From: an uncultured Clostridia bacterium
Lineage (GTDB): Bacteria > Bacillota > Clostridia > TANB77 > CAG-508
Direction: 5' to 3'
Assembly: GCA_947629995.1 (NCBI GenBank)
Contig: CANRFX010000061.1
Coordinates: 1-6,852, forward strand
Length of the DNA: 6,852 bases
This document shows positions 5,881 through 6,852 of this stretch, in pieces (positions within the stretch are counted from its first letter, which is position 1; the number at the start of each line of letters is the position of its first letter). Both the position numbers and the translations under genes were made by a program. The notes beneath the pieces were generated by a model. It worked only from the letters and a program-made list of their open reading frames with translations. It did not search any database and was not told the origin of the DNA.

Positions 5881-6852
5881 TTACATTTTATCTGGCATTT
5901 CCATTCCTAATAATTTCGCACCTGTCTTTAAAACTTTTCCTACCATGTATGTTAGATAAATTCTAGCATCTTGCAATTGTTTATTTTCATTTATAATTTT
6001 ATTTTCATTATAAAAATTACTATATGCCTTTGCTAAATCAATTAAATATCTTGCAAGTATTGATGGTTCGTCTTTTTCAGTTACTTGTATTAAAATATTT
6101 TCAAAATCATAAATATATTTTAAAATATTTTGCGAAAATTCATCAAGTAAATTATCTACATTTATTTCTTCTTTTTTGGGCATATATCCTGCTTTTTCTA
6201 ATACACTTTTTGTACGAACATAAGTATATTGTATATATGGTCCGAGTTTCTCCTTGGAAGTTTAGTACATTGTCCCAATCAAATACTTGATCTTTGATAA
6301 TTGTATTTGATAAGTTATGAAAAACAATTGCTCCAATTCCAATTTTTTTAGCATCTTCTTCTTGATTTTCCATATTATTTGGATTTTTTTCTTTTATAAT
6401 TTTCTCTACTCTTGTAATTGATTCTAAAAGTAAGTCTTCAACTTTTATAACATTTCCTTCTCTTGTAGACATTTTCCCAGTTGGAAGTCTTGTCATTCCA
6501 TATTGTACATGCTTTAATCCTTGTTTACATTTTTCTGGTATGTCTAAATATTTTGCTACTTCAAATAATTGTTTAAAATGTAATGCTTGTTCATAAGCAA
6601 CTACATATAAACATTTATCAAAGTCGTATTTTTGCGCTCTATAACGAATTGCTGCTAAATCTCTTGTTACATATATACTAGAACCATTTGATTTTTTTAT
6701 AATACATACACCCAAATTTTTATCTTCTAAGTCTACAATTTGAGCACCTTCTGATTCTTTTAATACATTTGCTTGTTCTAGTAATTCATATATTTTGTCC
6801 ATTTTGTCTATATAAAATGCTTCTCCAATTACTTCATCAAATTTAATTCCGA
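5881..6852 (-). CDS. argS: Arginyl-tRNA synthetase, C-terminal part, interrupted by one +1 frameshift site
   Basis: Charges tRNA-Arg with arginine. The N-terminal part lies beyond the right edge; 322 residues of about 560 are visible. In order: GEAFYIDKMDK, the catalytic-domain segment SSIYVTRDLAAIRYR, LYVVAYEQALHFKQLF, the KMSKS-type loop GKMSTREGN (codons near 6455-6478), then VFDWDNVLNFQGET. At this point the frame breaks. Omitting one C (plus-strand G6244) continues GPYIQYTYVRTKSVLEKAGY and the complete DALR anticodon-binding domain (LAKAYSNFYNE ... VLKTGAKLLGMEMPDKM), ending TAA at 5881. Unshifted translation stops about 30 codons later at 6152, losing the whole anticodon-binding domain, so it should be non-functional. 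argS is normally essential, which makes simple decay unlikely unless a second copy exists. It is the first visible gene of a probable argS-phosphatase-glmM operon; its promoter is outside the window. A fourth TCGGA lies at the very edge. Confidence 0.94.
6241..6245 (-). other. +1 frameshift site 3 (T|CGG|A) in argS
   Basis: Coding strand reads GAA ACT C GGA CCA TAT. Skipping the C gives Glu-Thr-Gly-Pro-Tyr of the strongly conserved ArgS segment GETGPYxQY. The zero frame reads CGG as the codon after ACT. The extra base is plus-strand G6244. A perfect SD-like AAGGAG ends two bases before the ACT codon, a spacing close to that of the stimulator in the bacterial prfB (RF2) +1 frameshift site. Confidence 0.9.
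6848..6852 (-). other. Possible fourth T|CGG|A site at the window edge, in argS
   Basis: The first visible bases of argS on the minus strand are TCGGAATTAAA, read here as Gly-Ile-Lys from GGA. Either the preceding codon is xTC in frame, or this is another NNT-C-GGA shift before a glycine. The family usually has a leucine-type residue here, which fits both CTC in frame and CTT plus an extra C. The window does not contain the bases needed to decide. Confidence 0.35.

Noticed and set aside
6024..6290. Plus-strand open frame opposite argS
   Set aside because: It lies opposite the conserved DALR domain of argS and has no features of a real protein.
1936..6852. Ordinary pseudogene decay of pgi, spoIIP and argS
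   Set aside because: Each gene has exactly one lesion, of identical type and context, with all catalytic motifs and reading frames otherwise intact. Decay would give mixed lesions and internal stops.
1..6852. CRISPR array, tRNA, rRNA, insertion sequence or riboswitch
   Set aside because: No regularly spaced repeats, cloverleaf-like sequences, transposase frames, terminal inverted repeats or long structured leaders were seen. All intergenic gaps are under about 160 bases.

Overview
The window is very A+T-rich, every gene reads on the minus strand, and the gene set includes the sporulation hydrolase SpoIIP. This points to a spore-forming, low-GC Firmicute, most likely an (uncultured, gut-type) member of the Clostridia. 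The taxon is inferred from composition and protein similarity, not proven.

Reading right to left, in the direction of transcription: (i) the C-terminal 322 residues of arginyl-tRNA synthetase (argS), a CpsB/YwqE-type PHP-family tyrosine phosphatase, and phosphoglucosamine mutase (glmM), closely spaced and probably one operon; (ii) a 112-residue three-helix membrane protein with its own promoter and a strong terminator; (iii) spoIIP, ending in a long hairpin terminator; (iv) phosphoglucose isomerase (pgi), with a near-consensus sigma-A promoter and a terminator; (v) the N-terminal part of an acyl-ACP thioesterase, cut by the left edge. The set mixes central sugar metabolism (pgi, glmM), envelope and sporulation functions (glmM, spoIIP, perhaps the phosphatase), translation (argS) and lipid metabolism. 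No mobile element, CRISPR array, tRNA or rRNA was seen, and no gene-free stretch exceeds about 160 bases.

The striking observation is that three of the seven genes (pgi, spoIIP, argS) are each broken by a single extra base, and the lesion is the same each time. On the coding strand a C sits between a codon ending in T and a conserved glycine codon GGA, so T|GGA becomes T|CGG|A. Skipping that C restores a full-length, well-conserved protein. These three sites are the only zero-frame CGG codons in about 2,100 codons, and every complete TCGGA on the coding strand is such a site; a fourth TCGGA lies at the very right edge, inside argS. The pattern suggests a genome in which CGG is effectively unassigned or hungry and the ribosome makes a +1 shift there (or a tRNA-Gly reads CGGA as a four-base codon). 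The main competing explanation is a systematic sequencing or assembly error. Raw reads, the tRNA set and a genome-wide CGG survey would decide.
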